Below the pieces are notes generated by a model. The model was not told where the DNA came from and ran no database searches. It saw only the letters and a list, made by a program, of their open reading frames with translations. A DNA stretch of 64,000 nucleotides from an uncultured Muribaculum sp. (GTDB taxonomy: Bacteria > Bacteroidota > Bacteroidia > Bacteroidales > Muribaculaceae). Below, piece after piece: positions 42,347 through 51,407 of the stretch. The stretch spans positions 1-64,000 of the forward strand of contig CAJTSK010000004.1 of assembly GCA_910578835.1 (NCBI GenBank). The letters run 5' to 3'. The position numbers and the translations under genes were made by a program. The first letter of the stretch is position 1. The number at the start of each line of letters is the position of its first letter.

Positions 42347-43150
42347 TTACGAGGTAAGAAAGCTGCGCAACACGGCAGCAAACTGATAGGGATTGTCAAG
42401 AAAGCTGTAGTGTCCGCAACCGGGGAAAGAGACAAGACCCGCCCCGGGAATGTTACGTTCCATGTATTTGGCATCGGAAAGCGGTGTTGCAGTGTCATTT
42501 TCACCCCATATCAGGAGAGTTGACGCCTTTATATGGGGCATGCGGTGTTTTAAATCCTCATTGACCACCTTGCTTAATATGGCTCTCATGCGTGGTGATG
42601 CCCCCGCATAGTCAGAAGACCCTGCTTTCGCACGGTAAGCGTCGAGTTTCTTCTCGGCTTTTTCCTTGCCCATAAGCATATAGAGCAACTTCTTCCACGC
42701 CTTGAACGAGTACACCTTAACATAATATTTCGCCGACCTCCGGGGCTTTATGCCCGCTGCGTCGACAAGTATCAGCTTGTCCACATCATCGTGGCGCGAC
42801 GAGTAAAGGATGCCTACCCTGCCCCCGAAGGAGTGACCAAGCAGCGAGGGACGGCTGATAGCCTCTGCATCCACAATCTTCTCAAGCACCTGCGTGTACT
42901 CCTCGACTCCCCACACGGCAGGAGGGTCAGGCGACTCTCCATGCCCCGGGAAATCGATATTATACACTTTGCAGCCGGCGTCAACCGCGACTTTTTCTAT
43001 GCTTGCAAGAGTAGTGGTGTTGCAGCCCCAGCCATGCATGAGCACGATGGGCTTACCATCGCCTTCACTTACAGTATAATGTACGGTAGCACCGTTGACC
43101 GTGATATGCCTGTCCATCGCCTTATGAGCTAATAACCAAGACCTCGCCAT
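42347..43150 (-). CDS. Alpha/beta-hydrolase
   Basis: A 267-aa serine hydrolase: oxyanion segment VLMHGWG, nucleophile elbow LLGHSFGG (Ser near 107), acid in IWGENDTATP and catalytic His in GCGHYSFLDNP. A helical lid with many Lys and Arg residues lies between. No signal peptide is evident. Its ATG overlaps the ffh stop by one base (TAATG). Set just before the membrane Mur ligase and Ddl genes, it may hydrolyse an ester or peptide intermediate of that module; no substrate is shown. Confidence 0.85.
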   Translation of the reverse strand: MARSWLLAHKAMDRHITVNGATVHYTVSEGDGKPIVLMHGWGCNTTTLASIEKVAVDAGCKVYNIDFPGHGESPDPPAVWGVEEYTQVLEKIVDAEAISRPSLLGHSFGGRVGILYSSRHDDVDKLILVDAAGIKPRRSAKYYVKVYSFKAWKKLLYMLMGKEKAEKKLDAYRAKAGSSDYAGASPRMRAILSKVVNEDLKHRMPHIKASTLLIWGENDTATPLSDAKYMERNIPGAGLVSFPGCGHYSFLDNPYQFAAVLRSFLTS

Positions 43151-44481
43151 TAACGACGGCGCATGTTGCGCATCATCTTCATGGGGTTAGCCTTCATTGC
43201 AGTAGCTGCCTTCATCATCTTGCGGGTGTCTTCAAACTGCTTCAGCAATCGGTTGACCTCCTGAATGGTGGTACCCGAACCACGCGCAATGCGCTGACGG
43301 CGGCTTCCGTTTATAATCTCGGGATTGATACGCTCCTGCTCAGTCATTGACCTGATGATAGCCTCGATACCCTTGAATGCATCGTCGTCGATGTCGAGGT
43401 CTTTTATCGCCTTTCCGACACCGGGAATCATCGATGCAAGCTCCTTGAGATTTCCCATCTTCTTAATCTGCTGTATCTGATTGAGGAAATCGTTGAAGTT
43501 AAACTGATTCTTGGCTATCTTGCGCTGAAGTTCACGCGCCTCTTTCTCGTCAAACTGCTGCTGGGCCTTCTCTACGAGCGAAACGATGTCACCCATGCCG
43601 AGGATACGGTCGGCCATTCGTGAGGGGTGGAAATAATCAAGCGCGTCAAGCTTTTCACCTGTACCGACAAACTTAATCGGCTTGGTAACCACTGTGCGGA
43701 TAGAGAGAGCGGCACCGCCGCGGGTGTCACCGTCAAGCTTGGTGAGGACTACACCGTCAAAGTCAAGGCGGTCATTAAACTCCTTGGCGGTATTGACAGC
43801 GTCCTGACCGGTCATCGAGTCAACCACAAACAGGGTCTCCTGCGGCTTGATAGCTTTCTTAATAGCCTCGATTTCCTTCATCATCGCCTCGTCGACGGCA
43901 AGACGTCCGGCAGTATCGACAATCACGAGGTCATAATGGTTGGCCTTAGCGTGACGTATACCGTTTTCAGCAATCTCGACAGGATTTTTATTGCCCTCTT
44001 CAGTATAGACAGGCACTCCTATCTGCTCGCCAAGCACCTTAAGCTGCTCGATAGCCGCAGGACGGTACACGTCGCCGGCAACGAGCAACGGGCGCTTTGC
44101 CTTTTCGCTCTTCAGCTTCTTGGCAAGCTTTCCCGACATGGTGGTCTTACCGGAACCTTGCAGACCCGACATAAGAATCACCGTGGGATTGCCGCTCAGA
44201 TTCACAGGCGCGGTATCGCCACCCATCAAAGCGGTAAGCTCGTCGTGTACGATCTTAACCATAAGTTCACCAGGCTTGATGGCATTAATCACATTCTGAC
44301 CCAGTGCCTTGGCTTTTACCGTATCAGTAAACTGCTTTGCCACCTTATAGTTGACGTCGGCATCGAGAAGGGCGCGGCGCACCTCTTTCAGTGTCTCGGC
44401 AACATTGATTTCTGTAATTCTGCCTTGACCTTTAAGTAACTTGAAACTACGTTCAAGTTTTTCGCTTAGATTTTCAAACAT
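43150..44481 (-). CDS. ffh: Signal recognition particle protein Ffh (SRP54)
   Basis: GTPase that targets nascent membrane proteins with 4.5S RNA. The N domain precedes G1 GLQGSGKTT, the DTAGR motif and TKLDGDTRGG; the methionine-rich M domain ends in MKANPMKMMRNMRRR. 443 aa. It lies in the middle of the pan-ffh-mur run and shares one base with the hydrolase gene. Confidence 0.98.
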   Translation of the reverse strand: MFENLSEKLERSFKLLKGQGRITEINVAETLKEVRRALLDADVNYKVAKQFTDTVKAKALGQNVINAIKPGELMVKIVHDELTALMGGDTAPVNLSGNPTVILMSGLQGSGKTTMSGKLAKKLKSEKAKRPLLVAGDVYRPAAIEQLKVLGEQIGVPVYTEEGNKNPVEIAENGIRHAKANHYDLVIVDTAGRLAVDEAMMKEIEAIKKAIKPQETLFVVDSMTGQDAVNTAKEFNDRLDFDGVVLTKLDGDTRGGAALSIRTVVTKPIKFVGTGEKLDALDYFHPSRMADRILGMGDIVSLVEKAQQQFDEKEARELQRKIAKNQFNFNDFLNQIQQIKKMGNLKELASMIPGVGKAIKDLDIDDDAFKGIEAIIRSMTEQERINPEIINGSRRQRIARGSGTTIQEVNRLLKQFEDTRKMMKAATAMKANPMKMMRNMRRR

Positions 44482-44511
44482 ATGGATTAAGTATCGTTTA
44501 TTCTGGTTATA

Positions 44512-44868
44512 TTATTTAACTAACTTATTGGTGGCGGTGTCAGGGAATATCACCGAGGGCTTGAATGTCTTTGCCTCGTCATAGGGCATCATGGCGTAAC
44601 ACATTATTATTACGATGTCGCCCTTCTGTACCTTGCGCGCCGCAGCTCCGTTAAGACATATCATGCCTGAACCGCGTTCGCCCGCGATGGCATATGTGTC
44701 AAAACGCTCGCCATTGTTGTTGTTGACGATATACACTCTTTCTCCGGGAAGGATGTCAGCTGCATCCATCAGGTCCTGGTCGATGGTGATACTACCTATA
44801 TAATCGAGATTGCTCTCAGTGACGGTGACACGGTGAATCTTAGACTTCACTATCTGTACCTGCATCAT
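44512..44868 (-). CDS. panD: Aspartate 1-decarboxylase
   Basis: Pyruvoyl enzyme making beta-alanine from aspartate for pantothenate. It is made as a proenzyme that self-cleaves at Gly-Ser in LDYIGSITID, producing the pyruvoyl group. KSKIHRVTVTE near the start and NGAAARKVQKGDIVIIMCY are family hallmarks. The start ATG pair at 44868/44865 is chosen; a TTG further upstream is unlikely. Directly downstream of panC. Confidence 0.97.
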   Translation of the reverse strand: MMQVQIVKSKIHRVTVTESNLDYIGSITIDQDLMDAADILPGERVYIVNNNNGERFDTYAIAGERGSGMICLNGAAARKVQKGDIVIIMCYAMMPYDEAKTFKPSVIFPDTATNKLVK

Positions 44869-44883
44869 TTTCAATCGTGAAAT

Positions 44884-45726
44884 TTAATATTTAATATTAT
44901 CAATGAGCCTTACATCACCAAGATACACAGTGATACACCCCACCGCTTCCTTGCAGTCGCCCCATTCAGCCACAGGCTGCATGTCGGCGGCATTGACAAT
45001 CTCGTAATATTCGACTTCCATTTCGGGAAAAGCATTAATCTTGTCTATCACATTACGCTTTACCTCTTCAAGGGTCGCGCCGGAAGCCTTTTCTGCCACA
45101 CTTTCCTTCAACACGCGATGGATATTGGGTGACACTTCACGCTGACGGGCGCTGAGACGCACATTACGCGAGCTCAAGGCAAGACCGTCGCTCTCGCGCT
45201 TTATCGGGCACGCCACTATCTCTATCGGGAACTTTTCAAGCTCCACCATACGCCGTATCACGGCTATCTGCTGGAAATCTTTCTCGCCGAAATAGGCGCG
45301 GTCAGGATTTACCATGGCAAAAAGCCGGCTCACCACCTGCGCAACCCCGTTGAAATGACCGGGACGCATGGCGCCTTCCATTACTGCCGCCACCGGACCG
45401 AGGTCAAACACGCGTGTGTCAGGCTCCGGATACATCTCCTCTACCGACGGGATAAACGCGATGTCTACACCGGCGTCTTCAAGACGGCGGCAATCGGCTT
45501 CCTCGGTGCGCGGATAGGTTCGGAGGTCATCGGGATTATTAAACTGGGTAGGATTCACAAATACACTTACAACTACCGCATCATTTCCGGTGCGTGCCTG
45601 TTCTACAAGGGAGATATGCCCGTCATGGAGCGCACCCATTGTGGGAACGAGTCCGACCGACTTCCCTTCCGACTTAAGGGTGCTTACCGCATCCCTAAGC
45701 TCTTTCACTGTCCTAATGATTTTCAT
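44884..45726 (-). CDS. panC: Pantothenate synthetase
   Basis: ATP-dependent ligation of pantoate and beta-alanine. VPTMGALHDGH carries the HIGH-like ATP site, FVNPTQFN follows, then GHFNGVAQVVSRLF, YFGEKDFQQ and the second ATP motif LALSSRNVRLS. 280 aa from the ATG at 45726. First gene of the panC-panD-ffh run, with a good promoter. Confidence 0.97.
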   Translation of the reverse strand: MKIIRTVKELRDAVSTLKSEGKSVGLVPTMGALHDGHISLVEQARTGNDAVVVSVFVNPTQFNNPDDLRTYPRTEEADCRRLEDAGVDIAFIPSVEEMYPEPDTRVFDLGPVAAVMEGAMRPGHFNGVAQVVSRLFAMVNPDRAYFGEKDFQQIAVIRRMVELEKFPIEIVACPIKRESDGLALSSRNVRLSARQREVSPNIHRVLKESVAEKASGATLEEVKRNVIDKINAFPEMEVEYYEIVNAADMQPVAEWGDCKEAVGCITVYLGDVRLIDNIKY

Positions 45727-45758
45727 TGTCACTTAGCACAAATATTGCTTTCAATCTG

Positions 45759-45789
45759 CAAAATTAAACATTTAATAGTTCTTGACCAA
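45759..45789 (-). promoter_or_regulatory. Promoter of the panC-panD-ffh run
   Basis: On the minus strand TTG (45787-45789), 20-bp spacer and TAATTTTG (45759-45766), with a leader of about 25 nt to panC. Confidence 0.65.
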
Positions 45790-45857
45790 TCTGCAGGCTT
45801 AAAAATCAACTTTTTTGTCGGACATTTAGACCAATCAGGGCTGAAACAGCAATATCG

Positions 45858-46658
45858 TCACTCCTTCAGCACATCCCTGTCATCGTCACCCGCTACTTTT
45901 ACACCGTCGCGCCGGTTACGCAACTCCTCCATGTAACTTGCCGTGATAACACCTGACGGCAAGGCAATTATGGCGACACCGAAAAGCGACGACAACATGG
46001 CTACTGTCCTCCCCACATCAGTCACCGGACATAAATCGCCATAGCCGACAGTAGTAAGTGTGACGGTCGCCCAATAAAGAGCATCGAAAAACGAATCAAA
46101 TGTCGCCTTTCCCGTGGCCGGATTGATACGCGGCTCTACATTAAACATTATGAGTGCAGTGATAAACACGTAAAACAGAGCCAATATCAGCACTGCGCCC
46201 AGCACATGCCTCTCCTTTTTCAAGACGCGGAGAAACATCATAATCTTGCTCGAATAGCGGAATATCTTCAGCAACCTCACAATCTTCAACAGACGCGTAA
46301 GGCGAAAAAGCTTAAAGGATGGATTGATAAGGTTGAGCCCGGGCAATATCGACAAAAGGTCAATGACTGCCATCGGGGTAAGGGGATATGCCAGATAGGA
46401 GCGCCAGCCGCGACGAAGCTCTATGTCGGCGGTAAACCATCTCGCAAGATAGTCGATGATAAATGCCACAAGCGTAAGCACCTCAATCACCCTGAACACA
46501 GGATAGGAACGCACAAACATAAGCGGCACGATACTGAGGATGATAAGCACAAGCATCACGCTGTCATAGATGCGGGCAGCAGTCTTGTCCTTGTTATCCT
46601 TATTTATCACATTATAAATAAGGTGTTTTAGATATGGCACTACTTTTTCAGCAGTCAT
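45858..46658 (-). CDS. Voltage-gated-type potassium channel
   Basis: A 266-aa six-helix channel subunit. Four-helix voltage-sensor region with the S4-like repeat FRLTRLLKIVRLLKIFR (Arg/Lys every third residue), then a pore domain with the K+ selectivity filter TLTTVGYGDL and a final helix ALPSGVITASYMEEL. Short charged cytoplasmic C-terminus. Monocistronic, between nrdG and panC. Likely involved in membrane potential or K+ homeostasis. Confidence 0.93.
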   Translation of the reverse strand: MTAEKVVPYLKHLIYNVINKDNKDKTAARIYDSVMLVLIILSIVPLMFVRSYPVFRVIEVLTLVAFIIDYLARWFTADIELRRGWRSYLAYPLTPMAVIDLLSILPGLNLINPSFKLFRLTRLLKIVRLLKIFRYSSKIMMFLRVLKKERHVLGAVLILALFYVFITALIMFNVEPRINPATGKATFDSFFDALYWATVTLTTVGYGDLCPVTDVGRTVAMLSSLFGVAIIALPSGVITASYMEELRNRRDGVKVAGDDDRDVLKE

Positions 46659-46699
46659 GGCATGATTATAGATAAAAAGTCGTTGAATTTAGAGTTTGA

Positions 46700-47182
46700 T
46701 TAATCGCCCCACACTACAGGCGAGCCGGGTTCTGACCGCGCCACATCGATAAGGCGCTGGTTGGACGACCCGCGGAAACGTAACCCTACATCACGCCTTG
46801 ACTCAATAAAAGCGCCATCAACCAGCACATCTATGTATGGCAACACGCCCGACAACCGTGGCGACGCGCTCACCTGCTCATAGGTGTAACCTGTGTAACA
46901 CCACACATTCCTGCCAGCCTCCTTTAGACGCCGGGCAAGCTCAGTCACTCCCTCAACCTGCATCAAGGGGTCGCCGCCTGAAAGCGTGACATTGAAGTCA
47001 TTTTCGTCAATGACGGCTATTATCTCGTCAATTGTCATTTCCATACCCCCGGCAGCATCCCATGACTGGGGGTTATGACATCCGGGGCAATGATGATTGC
47101 AACCGGCAAAATATACAGAAGTGCGGAGCCCCGGTCCGTCGACCGAGGTTCCGCCTACTATATCAAGCACTCTAAGTGTCAT
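46700..47182 (-). CDS. nrdG: Anaerobic ribonucleotide reductase activating enzyme
   Basis: Radical-SAM enzyme that installs the glycyl radical on NrdD. The [4Fe-4S] motif CNHHCPGC (CxxxCxxC) is near residues 29-36, with SVDGPGLRTSVYFAG before and LSGGDPL after. 160 aa. It overlaps the nrdD stop by one base (TAATG), so expression is coupled. Confidence 0.97.
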   Translation of the reverse strand: MTLRVLDIVGGTSVDGPGLRTSVYFAGCNHHCPGCHNPQSWDAAGGMEMTIDEIIAVIDENDFNVTLSGGDPLMQVEGVTELARRLKEAGRNVWCYTGYTYEQVSASPRLSGVLPYIDVLVDGAFIESRRDVGLRFRGSSNQRLIDVARSEPGSPVVWGD

Positions 47183-49389
47183 TATTTATGCACTATGCGG
47201 TCGTTAAGTTCTGCAAGCTTCGCACTGTTCCATCGGTCGGTCGTACCGACAAGGTAACCGGTGATGCGCTGAAGTTTGTCTATAGAATGGCTGCCACATT
47301 TCGGACATTCGTCAAGATTTTCCTGGGCATCCTCATAACCGCAATGCATGCAGCGGTTGCGATTATGGTTGACTGAGCCGTAACCGATGTTATACTTGTC
47401 CATAAGGTCCACGATGTCACAGATAGCCTCGGGATTGTGGGTTGCATCGCCGTCAATCTCCACGTAGAAGATATGACCGCCACGGGTAAGTTCATGATAA
47501 GGAGCCTCAACTTCAGCCTTATGGCGGGGAGAGCAGTGATAATATACCGGGACATGGTTGGAGTTGGTATAATATACCTTGTCGGTGATGCCCGGAATCA
47601 CGCCGAATGTCTTGCGGTCAGCTTTGGTAAACTTGCCCGACAGACCCTCGGCAGGAGTTGCAAGCACTGAGAAATTATGCTGGAATTTTTCAGAATACTC
47701 ATTGGCACGGCTGCGCATGTGAGACACGATTCTCAATCCGAGAGCCTGCGAGTCGGCATCCTCGCCATGATGTTTTCCGGTGAGCGCCACCAGACATTCG
47801 GCAAGACCGATAAAGCCTATACCGAGAGTACCCTGGTTGATAACCGGCTCGATGGTATCGCCCGGCTTAAGATTTTCGCTACCCCTCCACAAGCGCGTCA
47901 TGAGCAACGGGAATTGCTTGGCAAGCGCGGTCTTCTGGAAGTCGTAACGGTCGCAAAGCTGACGTGCGGTGATATCAAGCACCTCATCAAGCTTGCTGAA
48001 GAATCGTCTTATGCGCTCTTCTTTGTCAAGGATGCTCATGCACTCAATGGCTATGCGCACAATATTGATGGTAGAGAAGCTGAGGTTACCGCGACCGATG
48101 GAAGTCTTCTCGCCGAAACGGTTCTCAAACACGCGGGTGCGGCATCCCATCGTAGCGACCTCATATTCGTAACGCTTCGGGTCGTTGATATCCCACTTCT
48201 CATGATGGTTAAACGGCGCGTCAAGATTCACGAAATTGGGGAAGAAGCGACGCGCTGTCACCTTGCACGCAAGTTTGTACAGGTCGTAGTTGCGGTCTTC
48301 GGGCAGATAGCTCACGCCACGCTTTTTCTTCCATATCTGTATCGGGAAAATAGCCGTGGCACCGTTGCCTACACCTTCATAAGTAGAGTTAAGCAGCTCG
48401 CGGATAATGCATCGGCCTTCAGCCGAGGTGTCGGTACCGTAGTTTATTGAACTGAACACCACCTGGTTGCCTCCACGTGAGTGAATCGTGTTCATATTAT
48501 GGATGAAAGCCTCCATTGCCTGATGCACGCGTCCCACGGTCTTGTTGATGGCATGCTGCTTCACGCGCTCTTCACCGGTGAGTCCGTCAAGAGGCTTCTT
48601 TTCATAGTCATTGATTTCCACATCATAGAGCGAAGAATAATCCTTGCCGTCAAATGCCTCCACCTGCTTCACCTCTTCTATATAGGAAGAGCGCACAAAG
48701 GGAGCGAGATAGAAATCAAAGGCAGGTATCGCCTGACCGCCGTGCATCTCATTTTGCGCGGTTTCGAGCGAGATACATCCGATAATGCTCGCAGTCTCGA
48801 TGCGCTTTGCCGGGCGCGATTCGCCATGACCGGCAGTAAATCCGTGGAGAAGTATATTGTCAAGCGGATGCTGCACACAGGTAAGGCTCTTGGTAGGATA
48901 ATAATCCTTGTCATGGATATGCAGATAGCCGTTGCGCACAGCCTCGCGGGCTTCATGAGACAGAAGGTAGTCGTCGACAAACGGTTTTGTGGTCTCGCTG
49001 GCAAATTTCATCATCATGCCTGCGGGAGAATCCGTATTCATGTTGGCGTTTTCACGGGTGATGTCGTTGCTTTTAGCCTCGATAATCTCAAGGAACATGT
49101 CGCGGGTTTTGGCGCGACGCGCGATATTACGCTGGTCGCGATACGCGATATAGCGTTTTGCCACCTCCTTGCGGGGGCTCTTCATAAGCTCGACTTCCAC
49201 ACGGTCCTGGATTTCCTCCACAGTCATGCGGTCATTGCCCGACATGCTTATACGGTCTGTGATTTTATGTATGAGAGATTCATCCTCCCCCATTTCAGTT
49301 TGAAGCATTGCTTTGCGGATTGCCGCCTTGATTTTTTCATCGTTATAGCCTACGACACGACCGTCGCGCTTAACTACTGTCTGTATCAT
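47182..49389 (-). CDS. nrdD: Anaerobic ribonucleoside-triphosphate reductase
   Basis: Class III reductase reducing NTPs to dNTPs without oxygen. An N-terminal ATP-cone (VKRDGRVVGYNDEKIKAAI) for allosteric control, the large catalytic barrel, a C-terminal zinc site CMHCGY...CPKCG, and the glycyl-radical site RITGYL about 25 residues from the end. 735 aa, full length. Strong promoter upstream. It marks the organism as anaerobic. Confidence 0.98.
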   Translation of the reverse strand: MIQTVVKRDGRVVGYNDEKIKAAIRKAMLQTEMGEDESLIHKITDRISMSGNDRMTVEEIQDRVEVELMKSPRKEVAKRYIAYRDQRNIARRAKTRDMFLEIIEAKSNDITRENANMNTDSPAGMMMKFASETTKPFVDDYLLSHEAREAVRNGYLHIHDKDYYPTKSLTCVQHPLDNILLHGFTAGHGESRPAKRIETASIIGCISLETAQNEMHGGQAIPAFDFYLAPFVRSSYIEEVKQVEAFDGKDYSSLYDVEINDYEKKPLDGLTGEERVKQHAINKTVGRVHQAMEAFIHNMNTIHSRGGNQVVFSSINYGTDTSAEGRCIIRELLNSTYEGVGNGATAIFPIQIWKKKRGVSYLPEDRNYDLYKLACKVTARRFFPNFVNLDAPFNHHEKWDINDPKRYEYEVATMGCRTRVFENRFGEKTSIGRGNLSFSTINIVRIAIECMSILDKEERIRRFFSKLDEVLDITARQLCDRYDFQKTALAKQFPLLMTRLWRGSENLKPGDTIEPVINQGTLGIGFIGLAECLVALTGKHHGEDADSQALGLRIVSHMRSRANEYSEKFQHNFSVLATPAEGLSGKFTKADRKTFGVIPGITDKVYYTNSNHVPVYYHCSPRHKAEVEAPYHELTRGGHIFYVEIDGDATHNPEAICDIVDLMDKYNIGYGSVNHNRNRCMHCGYEDAQENLDECPKCGSHSIDKLQRITGYLVGTTDRWNSAKLAELNDRIVHK

Positions 49390-49424
49390 TATCGGATAGT
49401 GTTATAGTAAAAGTTTTTCTAATG

Positions 49425-49456
49425 CAAAACTACATAGACTCATCCGAATAAACAAA
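49425..49456 (-). promoter_or_regulatory. Promoter of nrdDG
   Basis: On the minus strand TTTG (49453-49456), 20-bp spacer and TAGTTTTG (49425-49432); leader about 30 nt. The stretch 49457-49866 beyond it is AT-rich, with no convincing gene; a 65-codon hydrophobic frame at 49618-49815 is unsupported. Confidence 0.75.
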
Positions 49457-49866
49457 TTATTCCGCACCTAAGTTATCAACAATTTTTCTTTTTGGAAAAC
49501 TTTTCAGCGCATCCAAAAATTTAAATTATTATAAATCAGCATATTGAAAAATATTTTGGAAAACTTTCATAAATTCACACCTATACAAAATTCACTATAT
49601 TGTCACATCACGCCATTTCAAGCAGAACGAGGCAGAATCCCGAATTGCACTACAAAAATCACAATCCACAGCACAATTACAATGCAATTTACAGCTAACT
49701 GGCGGTAACATTTCTGACGTACACAATAGTATGTAAGAACCTCGAGATAGCTCGCAAGAGAAAGCGCGCTGACCACATCCGGAAAACAATGTTTAATTCC
49801 CAATTCAACATACACTTTATCTCCCCATTTTTAGAGGGCATTTAATAAATTCTTACAACCACACAT

Positions 49867-49897
49867 TTTAATATATATTGCAATTGTATTATTTTTG
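49867..49897 (+). promoter_or_regulatory. Promoter of rmuC
   Basis: TTTA (49867-49870), 19-bp spacer and TATTTTTG (49890-49897). It places the start site about 20 nt before the ATG at 49923, which helps to choose that start. Confidence 0.6.
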
Positions 49898-49922
49898 CAT
49901 AGTAATCATATATTTTATAAGG

Positions 49923-51200
49923 ATGTCCACAATTGTATTTTTAATAATTGGAATAATTGCCGGAGCTGTTATAGGCTGGCTTGCGTCAGCATCAAAATCA
50001 GGCAAGATTGCTGCAACACTTCGTGCCGAAATCGCTGAAAAAGATGCTGAGATCAAGATGCTGCACCGTGAAATGGAACTTACCGGCGAACAACGGCGTA
50101 AAGATGACGAGGCGCGCGACCGCCATTATGCCGAACAGTTGCGCGTGACACGCGAACAGCTGAAAAATGCCACCGATGAATTGCTGCGCCTGCGTGCCGA
50201 GGAACTCAACAAAACTAATTCGTCGCAGATGAACGCCATCATCGAGCCGCTGAAAGAGAAAATCAAGGAGATGCAGGAGGCGATGGAAAGCACAAGGGAG
50301 ATGAACACCCGCAATACAGCATCGCTTCACCAGGCAATCGAAGATGTAATCAAGCGCACCGCATCAATAGGCGACCAGGCGGGAAAACTCGCAAAGGCAT
50401 TGCGCCACGAAAACAAGATTCAGGGCAACTGGGGTGAGACGATACTCAACGAGCTGCTGGAAAGCCAGGGGCTGAAGCAGGGCATCCACTATGAGGTGCA
50501 GTCGACCATAAAGGACAAAAACGGAAAACCGGTGCTTAATGAAAACACCGACAAGCGCATGATACCCGACGTGATACTCAATTACAACAAGGGTAAATCG
50601 CTTATCATCGACTCAAAGGTATCGCTTGCCGCATTTCTCGACTATACCTCGGCTGAAACCGAGGAGGAGCGTCAGATGGCACTCGACCGCCACATCAAGA
50701 GCATACGTTCCCATGTCAAGGAGCTTGCCAATAAAAACTATAAGCGCTACATACTCCCTCCCCGCGAGTCGCTTAACTTCATGATAATGTTTGTACCCAA
50801 TGAGTCGGCACTGCAGCTCGCCATCATCAATGACCCGGCGCTTTGGCGCGAGGCTCTGAGCGCGGGAGTGTTCATTGCCGGTGAATACAACCTCGTGGCA
50901 ACACTGCGCATCGTAGAGCTCGCCTGGATTCAGGAAGTACAGGCAGAGCAGCAGCGAAAGGTGAGCGAACTTGCCACTCAGCTTATCGAACGCGTGGGAG
51001 AATTTTACTCCCATTTCAAGCTTATACGCGAGCGCATGGAAGCTGTCAACAAAGCTTATACCGATGCCGAGAAAAAGCTGATGACAGGCAGGCAGAATCT
51101 CATCGCCCCGGCACAAAAGCTTAAGGATATGGGCTACAAGGAGAAAGAGAAATACCCGCTCCCTGAAAACAGCAACGATTTCGAGTTGCTCCAAGAATAG
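49923..51200 (+). CDS. rmuC: DNA recombination protein RmuC
   Basis: A 425-aa membrane-anchored nuclease-fold protein linked to limiting inverted-repeat rearrangements. N-terminal transmembrane helix (STIVFLIIGIIAGAVIGWLA), a long coiled coil (about residues 30-145), then the RmuC domain with GNWGETILNELLESQGL, MIPDVILNYNKGKSLIIDSKVSL and ILPPRESLNFMIMFVPNESAL. An upstream in-frame ATG at 49878 lies before the promoter's -7 box and is rejected. Confidence 0.95.
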   Translation: MSTIVFLIIGIIAGAVIGWLASASKSGKIAATLRAEIAEKDAEIKMLHREMELTGEQRRKDDEARDRHYAEQLRVTREQLKNATDELLRLRAEELNKTNSSQMNAIIEPLKEKIKEMQEAMESTREMNTRNTASLHQAIEDVIKRTASIGDQAGKLAKALRHENKIQGNWGETILNELLESQGLKQGIHYEVQSTIKDKNGKPVLNENTDKRMIPDVILNYNKGKSLIIDSKVSLAAFLDYTSAETEEERQMALDRHIKSIRSHVKELANKNYKRYILPPRESLNFMIMFVPNESALQLAIINDPALWREALSAGVFIAGEYNLVATLRIVELAWIQEVQAEQQRKVSELATQLIERVGEFYSHFKLIRERMEAVNKAYTDAEKKLMTGRQNLIAPAQKLKDMGYKEKEKYPLPENSNDFELLQE

Positions 51201-51232
51201 AAGCGGCTCATGGCATCACGCCACAAGCCGCC
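51201..51232 (+). terminator. Hairpin after rmuC
   Basis: Two-part stem GCGGCT/AGCCGC enclosing TGGC/GCCA just after the rmuC stop, without a T-run. The remaining sequence to 51407 is AT-rich, with no clear promoter match. Confidence 0.35.
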
Positions 51233-51407
51233 TATTGAGTCATAATTTGAAATTATACTTGAACCTTGGTCAATGAGGAAATGTCAATGCAATTCCATCA
51301 ATATATAATAGATAGACTCAATGCGATTAATCTCAAGAATGATAACACAAAGATATACTTTACAACTTTAAATCACAACTTTTAACTTAAAAATATTTTT
51401 CAACCTT

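Noticed and set aside
49595..49815. Two overlapping minus-strand ORFs of about 65 codons between nrdD and rmuC
   Set aside because: No promoter, unusual composition and no family; kept only as a low-interest observation.
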